Source of the DNA: Hadesarchaea archaeon
GTDB taxonomy: Archaea > Hadarchaeota > Hadarchaeia > Hadarchaeales > Hadarchaeaceae
Direction of reading: 5' to 3'
DNA length: 7,930 nucleotides
Assembly: GCA_003661465.1 (NCBI GenBank)
Contig: QMWE01000038.1
Location: 1-7,930, forward strand
Position numbers and translations under genes: made by a program. This document shows positions 1 to 6,245 of this stretch, in pieces (within the stretch, counting starts at the first letter, position 1; each line of letters opens with the position of its first letter). The notes beneath the pieces are model-generated. The model ran no database searches, was not told the origin of the DNA, and saw only the letters and a list, made by a program, of their open reading frames with translations.

Positions 1-968
1 CGACCGATAATCCTTCCGCCCCCGGACGGATACCTGGAGGTTCCAGTAGCGGGTCGGCGGCGGCGATTGCGGCCGGCATGTGCGACCTTTCCCTAGGTAC
101 GGACACCGGGGGGTCGATCCGGAACCCGGCAAGTCACTGCGGTGTGGTCGGGATCAAACCCACTTACGGACTGGTTCCGCGTCAGGGGCTGATCGACCTC
201 GGGATGAGCTTGGACCAAATCGGACCGTTGGCTCCAGACGTTCAAGGAGCTGCCCTGATGCTCGAGACGATCGCGGGAAAAACCTCCAACGAATGTGTGA
301 TGCTCGATGTGGAAAAAGTGAGCTACTCGGGCCAATTGAAGAGAATGGAGATCAAAGATATGCGGGTCGGAATAAGTCCCAAATTTGCATCGCTGACGGA
401 GCCAAAAATCATGGAAGTCATCGACAAAGCTGTTGAAAAATTGAGGGATTTGGGAGCAAAAATCGTCGAAGTAGACCTACCGAACCTCGAGCATGCCTTG
501 CCGGCATACTACCTGATCGTCTCCGTTGAGTTCTTCTCTGCTACGCGGAAATTTGATGGGAGAAAATATGGAAAACGAATAGAGGATGTTTGCGGGGAGG
601 AAGTGCTCCGGAGGATCATACGGGGACGATACATCAGCCAGAAGGAATACCGCGGTAAGTATTATCAAAGAGCGCTTCAGGTAAGGACCCTAATCCGAGA
701 AGAGCTGATGTCAGCCCTCCAAAAGGTAGACGTGATCGTCGGGCCCACTGTGCCGAAACTTCCGCACAAAATAGGTGATAAGATCTCAGTGGACTCCATG
801 TATGCCTACGACTATCTTACCATTCCGGCAAACCTAGCTGGGATATGTGGGGGTGTGGTCAGGGTGGGTGATGTGAGAGGAATCCCAGTTGGGCTCCAGA
901 TCCAAGGGAAACCCACCGGAGAAATGGATATTCTCAAAGTAATGTCGGCTTTGGAGGATACTGTATGA
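1..968 (+). CDS. gatA: GatA, glutaminyl/asparaginyl-tRNA amidotransferase subunit A (5'-truncated by window edge)
   Basis: GatA is the amidase subunit of the GatCAB complex. It releases ammonia from glutamine or asparagine, which GatB uses to convert Glu-tRNA(Gln) or Asp-tRNA(Asn) to the amide form. The frame is open from base 3, and the first visible residues form the amidase signature: GGSSSGSAAAIAAG, followed by GTDTGGSIR. These supply the cis-Ser and the nucleophilic Ser of the Ser-cisSer-Lys triad. The catalytic Lys lies upstream of the window. About 320 codons are present, against roughly 450-480 for the family, so about a third of the protein is missing at the N-terminus. An ATG at 78 is internal to the signature and is not the start. 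The stop overlaps the gatB start (ATGA, 965-968), which implies one operon and coupled translation. No gatC is visible; it could lie upstream. A generic amidase is possible, but the gatB junction argues for GatA. Confidence 0.95.
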   Translation, partial: TDNPSAPGRIPGGSSSGSAAAIAAGMCDLSLGTDTGGSIRNPASHCGVVGIKPTYGLVPRQGLIDLGMSLDQIGPLAPDVQGAALMLETIAGKTSNECVMLDVEKVSYSGQLKRMEIKDMRVGISPKFASLTEPKIMEVIDKAVEKLRDLGAKIVEVDLPNLEHALPAYYLIVSVEFFSATRKFDGRKYGKRIEDVCGEEVLRRIIRGRYISQKEYRGKYYQRALQVRTLIREELMSALQKVDVIVGPTVPKLPHKIGDKISVDSMYAYDYLTIPANLAGICGGVVRVGDVRGIPVGLQIQGKPTGEMDILKVMSALEDTV

Positions 969-2338
969 AGGTGAAAATAGGCTTTGAGGTACATCAGCAG
1001 ATCTCCACGGAACGGAAACTTTACTGCGACTGCCCGACCAACTATCAGGATGTACCCCCGAACACCAACGTGTGTCCCATCTGTACGGGAATGCCCGGGG
1101 CAAAACCTCTACCACCAAATGAACGGGCTGTGAACGCCGCAATTGAGATTGCGCTTATGCTCGGGTGCAAGGTAGTTACAGGCAGGAGTATATACATCCA
1201 GAGAAAACATTACGACTATCCGGACCTTCCTTCAGGATACCAGCGTACGAGCCTGCCGATAGCTCAAGATGGAGAATTGCAGGGCATTCGCATTCGTGAA
1301 GTACATCTAGAGGAAGATCCCGGGCAGTATGATCCTACGGCCGCAACGGTCGACTATAACCGCTCTGGAATTCCACTTGTCGAAATAGTCACAGAACCAG
1401 ACATCACTTCACCCGAAGAGGCAAGAAAGTTCCTCAGATCCCTGACCCGGGTCCTCGAATACACAGGGAAGGTCAGATCCGAGGCGGGAGGTGCAATGAG
1501 GGCAGATGTCAATATATCACTGGAAGGCGGAGGCAGGGTGGAAGTGAAAAATATAAATTCCATCAAAGGGGCTTACCGGGCCCTGAAGTACGAGATAGTT
1601 CGCCAAGAGGGACGAATCAGACGGGGGGGTGTGGTTTCGCGGGAGACCCGTGCATATCTCGAGAGTCAGATGGTCACAGTACCAATGCGGACCAAGGAGA
1701 TGGAAGAAGATTACCGCTATATCCCCGACCCAGATATATTCCCGCTCATCTTAGACGAAACAAGGATCAAATTCATACAGAGCAGAATGGTGGAAGGGCC
1801 GCATCTCAGGAAGCAACGTTTGATCAAGCAATATGGAATTCCAGAAACTTCCGCTGAAGTAATAGTAAGCGAACGAGAGCTAGCTGATCTCTATGAAAAG
1901 ACCGCCGAACAGGTGGATCCAAAACTGACAGCGGCTTGGTTCAGAACCAGACTGAAGAAGGTCTTGAACTACATGAATCTGCGAGCCGCTGACCTCAAGT
2001 TCACCCCACAACAGCTCATAGGGCTGCTCAAGATGGTGGAGCTCAAACAACTAACACCAGAACAGGGAGAACTCGTGCTGCGGGAGATGGTCCGGGAGCC
2101 TCTGGACCCAAAAAAACTCGTGCTGAGACTTGGATTTACCCCTATGAAAAGATCCGACCTCCAGACCGCGATACAAACCGCCATCAAAGAGAACCCAAAA
2201 GCCGTGGCAGACTACCGTGAGGGGAAAAGTGGAGCCCTGAACTTTCTTGCCGGTCAGGTAATGAAGCTCACCAAGGGACGAGCTGACCCAAGAGAAGTCA
2301 AAAATTTGATCCTCAAAGAAATTGAACGGAAAACTTAA
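965..2338 (+). CDS. gatB: GatB, tRNA-dependent amidotransferase subunit B
   Basis: GatB is the kinase/transamidase subunit. It binds misacylated Glu-tRNA(Gln) or Asp-tRNA(Asn), activates the side-chain carboxylate with ATP, and uses ammonia from GatA. The 457 residues match GatB (~475). The AspRS-like insertion that makes archaeal GatE about 630 residues long is absent. Visible motifs are the N-terminal IGFEVHQQ, a zinc site from Cys21, Cys23, Cys37 and Cys40 (CDC...CPIC), HYDYPDLPSGYQ, HLEEDPG, DYNRSGIPLVEIVTEPD, and RSEAGGAMRADVNIS followed by EVKNINS. The C-terminal ~150 residues form the helical plus YqeY-like tRNA-binding tail, ending in a typical GxxxxxLxGQVMK segment. The start ATG overlaps the gatA stop. 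The stop TAA overlaps that of the convergent PAN gene. In archaea GatCAB generally serves Asn-tRNA, because Gln-tRNA is made by GatDE. That assignment is from family knowledge and is not shown here. Confidence 0.96.
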   Translation: MKVKIGFEVHQQISTERKLYCDCPTNYQDVPPNTNVCPICTGMPGAKPLPPNERAVNAAIEIALMLGCKVVTGRSIYIQRKHYDYPDLPSGYQRTSLPIAQDGELQGIRIREVHLEEDPGQYDPTAATVDYNRSGIPLVEIVTEPDITSPEEARKFLRSLTRVLEYTGKVRSEAGGAMRADVNISLEGGGRVEVKNINSIKGAYRALKYEIVRQEGRIRRGGVVSRETRAYLESQMVTVPMRTKEMEEDYRYIPDPDIFPLILDETRIKFIQSRMVEGPHLRKQRLIKQYGIPETSAEVIVSERELADLYEKTAEQVDPKLTAAWFRTRLKKVLNYMNLRAADLKFTPQQLIGLLKMVELKQLTPEQGELVLREMVREPLDPKKLVLRLGFTPMKRSDLQTAIQTAIKENPKAVADYREGKSGALNFLAGQVMKLTKGRADPREVKNLILKEIERKT

Positions 2339-3549
2339 CCATACATCTTATCCGATCTAGCCGAGAACTCTGGAACTTCGGATATTCTGAGCGAAGGCAA
2401 GACCTTTCCCACAGCTTGTTCAAAGTCTCTCTGTTCCACCTGCTCACGTCCGTCCCTGATGGCAAACATGCCTGCCTCCGTACAAATAGCTTTTATGTCC
2501 GCACCTGTAGCCCTTTCTGTCATGCGTACCAGAGCTTTCAGGTCAACACTCTTTGCCAAGTTCATGTTTCTGGTATGGATTTTGAATATCGCTAGTCTAG
2601 CCTTCTGTTTTGGTAATGGAAAATAAATTAACCTGTCGAAACGTCCGGGACGGAGCAACGCTGGATCGAGGATATCTGGACGGTTCGTCGCGGCTAGGAT
2701 CCGAACATCCCCCCTCGGATCGAATCCATCTATCTCCCCCAGTAACTGCATGAGCGTGCGGTGAACCTCCCTATCTCCGCTCGTCGACGCATCCATCCTA
2801 CGGGTCCCAATGGCATCCAGTTCATCGATGAAGACGATGGACGGTGCTTTTTCTCTAGCAAGTTCAAACATTTCGCGCACCATCCGGGCTCCCTCTCCGA
2901 TGTACTTCTGAACCAACTCCGAACCTATGACACGAATAAAACTCGCCTTGGTCTCGTGGGCCACCGCCCTAGCCAAAAGAGTCTTCCCAGTCCCAGACGC
3001 ACCGTAGAGCAATACCCCCCGAGGTGGATCTATGCCAACCTTCGCGAAGAGGTCCGGCTTGAGAAGAGGCAGCTCAACTGTTTCCCGTATCTCCCGGATT
3101 TGCTCTTCAAGCCCACCGACATCTGAATAGCTGACATCCGGAATTTCCTCTATTTCCATCCCCAACACCAACGGGTCTTTCTTGGTTGGGAGAACTTCAA
3201 CGATGCTGAGGGTTCTCTGGTTGAGAGCTACCCTCACGCCAGGCTTTAGATCCTCTCGCTTGATGAAACGTGAGGCGGTGACCACGAAATGCGGTCCAGT
3301 AGTGCTCCTGACAATGGCCCGGCCATCATCCAACACATCAAGCAACGTGCCCGCGATCAGCGGAGGAGACCTAACTCTGTCAAATTCAGCACGAAGGCTG
3401 GCGAGCTCCCGGTCCAACTTTAGGTATCTTCCCTCAACCAAGCGCTTTTCGTGCTCCAGATCCCTAACACGACGCTCCAAACTCTGGATGTATTCGGCAA
3501 TATAGCTCTCATCAAACTTTTGATCCTTTGAACTCGAAGAACCTGTCAA
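2335..3549 (-). CDS. pan: Proteasome-activating nucleotidase (PAN), AAA+ ATPase
   Basis: PAN is a hexameric AAA+ unfoldase that docks on the archaeal 20S proteasome and feeds it unfolded substrate. Its 404 residues match the family. In order: an N-terminal coiled coil (about 17-58) ending in a Pro-containing linker (SPPL, 61-64); an OB-fold (about 65-121); an AAA+ module with Walker A GASGTGKT (183-190), pore loop KYIGEG (215-220), Walker B IVFIDELD (Asp242, Glu243), sensor Asn289 and arginine-finger residues in LLRPGRFDR (Arg300, Arg303); and a C-terminal Met-Tyr-Gly. That tail fits the HbYX motif, which opens the 20S gate. The Walker A has Ala-Ser where PAN normally has Pro-Pro, though GxxxxGKT is intact. 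I infer a TTG start at 3549: an in-frame TAA lies about 24 bases upstream, no ATG is available, AAAAGGTT sits 6 bases before the TTG, and the next Met would delete the coiled coil. Cdc48/VAT is unlikely because there is only one AAA module. Confidence 0.96.
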   Translation of the reverse strand: MTGSSSSKDQKFDESYIAEYIQSLERRVRDLEHEKRLVEGRYLKLDRELASLRAEFDRVRSPPLIAGTLLDVLDDGRAIVRSTTGPHFVVTASRFIKREDLKPGVRVALNQRTLSIVEVLPTKKDPLVLGMEIEEIPDVSYSDVGGLEEQIREIRETVELPLLKPDLFAKVGIDPPRGVLLYGASGTGKTLLARAVAHETKASFIRVIGSELVQKYIGEGARMVREMFELAREKAPSIVFIDELDAIGTRRMDASTSGDREVHRTLMQLLGEIDGFDPRGDVRILAATNRPDILDPALLRPGRFDRLIYFPLPKQKARLAIFKIHTRNMNLAKSVDLKALVRMTERATGADIKAICTEAGMFAIRDGREQVEQRDFEQAVGKVLPSLRISEVPEFSARSDKMYG

Positions 3550-3555
3550 TCTACC

Positions 3556-3590
3556 AACCTTTTGGACTTTTTACGGCGCGGCTAATAAAA
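3556..3590 (-). promoter_or_regulatory. Putative PAN promoter and ribosome binding site
   Basis: On the minus strand TTTTATTAG (3590-3582) resembles an archaeal box A, with GAAAG immediately upstream as a possible BRE. Transcription about 25 bases downstream would begin near 3560, leaving a short leader that contains part or all of AAAAGGTT (3563-3556), six bases before the TTG start. The same nonamer occurs upstream of tfe. This is pattern reading only. Confidence 0.5.
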
Positions 3591-3599
3591 CTTTCACCA

Positions 3600-3668
3600 A
3601 AGTATAATGCCATCGGAAGAAAGAAAGACAAACGCCATCGGTGCTTAATATCCTCAGAAACCGGAGGT
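3600..3668 (+). promoter_or_regulatory. Putative hflX promoter (AAGTATAAT) and Shine-Dalgarno GGAGGT
   Basis: AAGTATAATG at 3600-3609 is the best TATA-like element in the divergent region. It predicts a start near 3632 and a leader of about 48 bases. GGAGGT (3663-3668) is a strong Shine-Dalgarno 11 bases before the ATG at 3680. It is the reason for preferring that start over an in-frame GTG at 3641. A second AT-rich patch (TTAATAT, 3644-3650) would start transcription too close to the gene for GGAGGT to be included. Confidence 0.4.
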
Positions 3669-3679
3669 CTAATGATACG

Positions 3680-4726
3680 ATGCGGGTCGTGTTGGTCGAA
3701 CGACGCTTGCCAGGTGAACAATCACGGTTGGAGGAACTGGTCGCTTTATCCAAAACTCTCAATTACGAAGTCATCGGCGTGCTCCGTCAAGTCAGAAAAC
3801 CAGACCCTGCATATCATATAGGAAGGGGAAAAGTCGCGGAACTTGCTGAGCTCGTAAAATCCAGCGGAGCGGAGCGGGTGATCTTTTCCAATCAGCTGAC
3901 ACCATCGCAGGCCTACAAGTTATCACGCACCGTTGGCGTAGAGGTCATCGACAGATTTCAGCTTATCCTGGAGATCTTCGCCATGCGGGCTGGGTCGCCA
4001 GAAGCGAAGCTTCAGGTCGAGTACGCCAAACTTAGCTATGAGCTGCCACGCATCCGGGAGCAAGTCCGCGCGGCCATGTCGGTGGAACAGCCTGGCCTTA
4101 TGGGGGGCGGTGAATACGAGGTGGATGTGTACTATGATATGGTCAAGAGAAAACTGGCAAACCTGAGGCGAAAACTAAAATCAGTTGCCAAAAGCCGAGA
4201 ACAACGGCGCAAGCTGAGACATAGAAGAGGCTTCAAACTTGTGGCTCTCGCAGGCTATACTAACTCTGGAAAATCCACGCTGCTCAACGCCCTCACATCC
4301 GCGAAGGCAGAGGTGGACGATATGTACTTCACCACTCTGATGCCTCGCACGCGTGCTATCCGCGCCAGCAAAAAGATCCTCTTAACTGATACGGTAGGGT
4401 TCATCGATGGTCTTCCCCCGTGGATGGTCGAGGCGTTTAAAGCTACGCTTGAGGAGATTTACCTAGCAGATCTAGTAGTTTTGGTCGTAGATGCTTCAGA
4501 CCCCATACCTGAGATCCTCAGAAAGTTCAGGGCCTCCAGGGAGGTACTGGCGGAGTATCCAGTAAGAGTTATCACTGCGCTCAACAAAATTGACTTGGTC
4601 GCAAACAAGGAGCTAAAACGAATACTGACCGTACTCAACAATCTATCCCCTATCATTGTGCCGATATCAGCTTTGAATGGTACCAACCTCAAAGCCCTTC
4701 TAAACGTGATCAGGACAAACGTTTAA
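3680..4726 (+). CDS. hflX: HflX-type GTPase (archaeal ribosome-associated GTP-binding protein)
   Basis: HflX is a cytoplasmic GTPase that binds the large ribosomal subunit and is linked to splitting or rescuing stalled ribosomes. With the ATG at 3680 it has 348 residues. The N-terminal HflX domain (about 1-150) includes HIGRGKVAEL, the SNQLTPSQ segment and DRFQLILEIFAMRAGSPEAK. Next come the archaeal version of the glycine-rich linker, GGGEYEVDVYYD (142-153), and a basic helical segment (about 155-182). The G domain follows: G1 GYTNSGKST (192-200), G2 Thr218/219 in YFTTL, G3 DTVG (237-240), G4 NKID (302-305), G5 SAL (330-332). It stops soon after G5 and so lacks the C-terminal extension of some bacterial HflX proteins. 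All nucleotide-binding motifs are intact. A GTG at 3641 would add 13 unconserved residues and place GGAGGT inside the coding region, so I reject it. Confidence 0.94.
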   Translation: MRVVLVERRLPGEQSRLEELVALSKTLNYEVIGVLRQVRKPDPAYHIGRGKVAELAELVKSSGAERVIFSNQLTPSQAYKLSRTVGVEVIDRFQLILEIFAMRAGSPEAKLQVEYAKLSYELPRIREQVRAAMSVEQPGLMGGGEYEVDVYYDMVKRKLANLRRKLKSVAKSREQRRKLRHRRGFKLVALAGYTNSGKSTLLNALTSAKAEVDDMYFTTLMPRTRAIRASKKILLTDTVGFIDGLPPWMVEAFKATLEEIYLADLVVLVVDASDPIPEILRKFRASREVLAEYPVRVITALNKIDLVANKELKRILTVLNNLSPIIVPISALNGTNLKALLNVIRTNV

Positions 4727-4823
4727 TCAGGTAAAGGTAAAATCTGAATCTCGATCCTTGTGAATTCTTTTGTACATAGGTCTTGTCATTATCTCGAATC
4801 GTGCCGGGAGATGACTTTAAATG

Positions 4824-4845
4824 ATTTTCTATATTTTTAAATTCT
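4824..4845 (+). terminator. Possible T-rich terminator of hflX
   Basis: About 100 bases after the hflX stop, two T-runs lie close together (TTTTCTATATTTTTAAATTC, 4825-4844). Archaeal termination typically uses oligo-T tracts without a required hairpin, so this is the most plausible 3' end of the hflX transcript. A shorter TTCTTTTG at 4766-4773 could also serve. No stem-loop precedes either tract. Confidence 0.35.
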
Positions 4846-4998
4846 CTGTAATAAAGTAAAAGATGAAAAATAGTAAAAATTGAAACATATACCGTAAAAA
4901 AATAGATAATATCGGATTAAATTAAAAATAAAGCCAAAAAACTTATTATTTTAAACATTTTACCCAATAATTTTATTAGTGAGTTTCATCTATTTTAT
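4841..4998. other. Very AT-rich intergenic stretch upstream of tfe
   Basis: My hand count gives 29 G or C in 158 bases (about 18%), far below the flanking genes, which are near 50%. It contains many A-runs and TTAAATTAAAAATAAAG but no open frame, no tRNA fold and no clear direct repeats. It follows about 115 bases of ordinary spacer after hflX. It may be an extended promoter or flexible-DNA region for tfe. I see no origin-type repeats, so I do not call it an origin. Confidence 0.6.
4971..4979 (+). promoter_or_regulatory. Putative tfe promoter, box A TTTTATTAG, leaderless arrangement
   Basis: TTTTATTAG is centred 24 bases before the A of the tfe ATG at 4999, so the predicted transcript begins at or within a base or two of the start codon. 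No Shine-Dalgarno precedes that ATG, which agrees with leaderless translation. TATTTTATAT at 4991-5000 is also TATA-like; it would start transcription near 5022, after the ATG. Confidence 0.5.
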
Positions 4999-5562
4999 AT
5001 GGTTCTAGGTGGTGGGTTGCCAAAGAAAAAAAAGGAAAAGAAGACCCAGCCAAAGCCAAAGGTGCTCGATAACCCTGTGTTAATAGAATTACTCAAACAG
5101 GTGGCTGGGGAACATGGATATGAGGTGGCCAAGACCATTTCGGGTGAGGAGCTCACGGATGACGAAGTGGCAAAGCGCACCGGCATGCGCATCAACCTCG
5201 TCCGCAGGATACTGTACGATCTGTACGATAACCGAGTGGTCAACTATCGCAGGGTTCGAGATGAAAACAGTGGGTGGTACGTGTATTACTGGCAGCTCGA
5301 CCCTGAGCGGGCAATGGGATATGTAAATGCCAATCGGCGCCTCCTCCTACAAAAACTGGAAGAGCAACTGAACCAAGAAAAAAACACCATATATTTCAGT
5401 TGTGATAACGGCTGCCCGAAAATACCTTTTGAACAGGCAGCCGAGAATGATTTCAGGTGCCCGAGATGTGGTGGAAAGTTGGAGTCCTACGATAATTCCC
5501 GGGTGATAACGTCTCTGGAAAATAGAATCCACACGCTTCGGCAGCAGATCCTAGGTGGATAA
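4999..5562 (+). CDS. tfe: Transcription factor E (TFE alpha, TFIIE-alpha homologue)
   Basis: TFE joins the archaeal preinitiation complex with TBP, TFB and RNA polymerase and helps open the promoter. The 187 residues fit the family (~170-190). They show a lysine-rich N-terminus (KKKKEKK, 9-15), a winged helix (about 21-100: KVLDNPVLIELL, then TGMRINLVRRILYDLYDNRVV, then GWYVYYW), a helical linker (about 102-128), and a zinc ribbon from Cys135, Cys139, Cys154 and Cys157. The C-terminus is a coiled helix. The first Cys pair is spaced CDNGC (three residues between) instead of the usual CxxC; the second is CPRC. The ATG at 4999 suits a leaderless transcript. A TTG at 5017, preceded by AGGTGG, is an alternative start that removes six residues before PKKKK. 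Nothing before the winged helix decides between them. Confidence 0.95.
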   Translation: MVLGGGLPKKKKEKKTQPKPKVLDNPVLIELLKQVAGEHGYEVAKTISGEELTDDEVAKRTGMRINLVRRILYDLYDNRVVNYRRVRDENSGWYVYYWQLDPERAMGYVNANRRLLLQKLEEQLNQEKNTIYFSCDNGCPKIPFEQAAENDFRCPRCGGKLESYDNSRVITSLENRIHTLRQQILGG

Positions 5563-5564
5563 AC

Positions 5565-5579
5565 TCGGTCTTTGACCGA
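5565..5579. repeat. Perfect inverted repeat just after tfe
   Basis: TCGGTC-TTT-GACCGA begins three bases after the tfe stop. It has six complementary pairs and a three-base loop. It could fold in the tfe 3' UTR or be an operator for the downstream HD gene. No T-run follows, so it is not a classic intrinsic terminator. Confidence 0.55.
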
Positions 5580-5623
5580 AATAATTTCAGGACGACGAAT
5601 GACAATAGGTAAAAGGTAAATCT

Positions 5624-5641
5624 CCATGCCAAACATGGTGG
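5624..5641 (+). promoter_or_regulatory. RBS of the HD gene overlapping a small hairpin
   Basis: GGTGG (5637-5641) lies four bases before the TTG start at 5646 and is the only Shine-Dalgarno-like signal there. Its first two G residues are also the end of a potential stem CCATG-CCAAA-CATGG (5624-5638). The hairpin could mask the ribosome binding site, but five pairs is little evidence. Confidence 0.35.
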
Positions 5642-5645
5642 TACA

Positions 5646-6203
5646 TTGACCAGCAGAAAAGAGGCCATCCGCGCCCTCCACGCTTCAGGATGTTCCAAAG
5701 AAGTTATCCAACACTGTCTCACGGTGGAACGGATAGCACTCCAGCTCGCGAAGCAAATACTTTCACGCGGACACGAACTTGATCTGAACCTAGTGCGCAT
5801 CGGGGCTCTTCTCCACGATATAGGACGATCGCGCACTCACGGAATTACGCACGGTGTGGAGGGAGGAAAAATTCTTCGTCGTTTGGGTTTGAGAAAATGG
5901 ACAAACTTTGCCGAGAATCATATAGGCGCTGGCATACCGAAAAACGAAGCTGTGAGGCTGGGACTACCTGCTCGCAACTTCATGCCCCGCACCCTCGAGG
6001 AAAAAATTGTCACATATGCCGACAAACTTGCTGAAGGGAATAAAAAAGTTTCATACAGACGTGCGCTGGAGTCGCTAAAATCAGATCTGGGCGAAAAACA
6101 TCCCGCTGTACGACGATTTAGAAGGCTACACGAGGAGATACGGAAACTCAGCAATGGTGGGCCCGCCGAGACTCGAACTCGGGATCTCCACCTCTCTTCC
6201 TGA
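5646..6203 (+). CDS. HD-domain metal-dependent phosphohydrolase (TIGR00295-like)
   Basis: This is a small cytoplasmic HD-superfamily protein of 185 residues. Members hydrolyse phosphomonoesters or phosphodiesters, but the substrate here is unknown. The metal-binding set is complete: His23 (QHCLTVERIA), His57-Asp58 (LLHDIGR) and Asp126 (TYADKLAE). His69 (THGVEG) and His92 (ENHIGAG) are further conserved positions. The pattern resembles the archaeal TIGR00295/HDIG group, normally around 165 residues. The start must be TTG at 5646: an in-frame TAA lies at 5610-5612, no ATG or GTG lies between, and GGTGG precedes it. The oddity is the C-terminus. From about residue 170 the frame enters the antisense tRNA-Val gene, and the tail NGGPAETRTRDLHLSS is complementary-strand tRNA sequence. 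The TGA at 6201-6203 falls inside the tRNA intron region. No earlier in-frame stop exists, so the tail appears real unless the sequence has an error. It lies 83 bases after tfe on the same strand and may be co-transcribed. Confidence 0.88.
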   Translation: MTSRKEAIRALHASGCSKEVIQHCLTVERIALQLAKQILSRGHELDLNLVRIGALLHDIGRSRTHGITHGVEGGKILRRLGLRKWTNFAENHIGAGIPKNEAVRLGLPARNFMPRTLEEKIVTYADKLAEGNKKVSYRRALESLKSDLGEKHPAVRRFRRLHEEIRKLSNGGPAETRTRDLHLSS

Positions 6204-6209
6204 CCCTGA
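6194..6209 (-). other. tRNA-Val intron 2, canonical position 37/38 (16 bases)
   Basis: Sixteen bases separate A37 from A38. The BHB is imperfect. The anticodon stem CCACC/GGTGG is the outer helix, the central helix CTTA/GAAG has an A-G mismatch, the bulges are CAT and AGA, and there is almost no inner helix. Cuts after the second bulge base give the expected loop CTTACAA. A competing hairpin, ACCCT-TACATC-AGGGT, could form in the precursor. Confidence 0.8.
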
Positions 6210-6223
6210 TGTAAGGGTGGCGT

Positions 6224-6245
6224 ATGTTAAGGGCATCTAACCCTT
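6224..6245 (-). other. tRNA-Val intron 1, D stem, position 23/24 (22 bases)
   Basis: The pre-tRNA folds into a complete bulge-helix-bulge. The outer helix is GCG/CGC, bulge ATA is on the 3' strand, the 4-bp central helix is GTTA/TAAC, bulge AGA is on the 5' strand, and the inner helix is AGGG/CCCT with loop TTAGATG. Cutting after the second base of each bulge removes 22 bases and yields AGAC, which pairs perfectly with GTCT of the D stem. A one-base shift (24/25) gives the same mature sequence, but the BHB geometry favours 23/24. Confidence 0.85.

Noticed and set aside
965..2338. GatE instead of GatB
   Set aside because: Length is 457 without the AspRS-type insertion of GatE, and the gene is fused in an operon with gatA.
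3641..3679. Upstream GTG start for hflX adding 13 residues
   Set aside because: The strong GGAGGT lies inside this extension, and HflX proteins of this type begin at about the MRVVLVERR segment.
3528..3821. 97-codon plus-strand frame across the PAN/hflX promoter region
   Set aside because: Overlaps the starts of both real genes in another frame and shows no family signal.
4811..4860. Possible C/D-box RNA (GAGATGACTTTAAATGAT)
   Set aside because: Only a partial C-box-like string; no CTGA D box and no closing stem at a suitable distance.
4841..4998. Replication origin in the AT-rich stretch
   Set aside because: No ORB-like or other repeated motifs and no cdc6/orc1 gene nearby; AT-richness alone is insufficient.
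6155..6203. HD protein tail taken as a functional domain
   Set aside because: The residues are simply the complement of tRNA-Val and are a familiar read-through pattern; no function is inferred.
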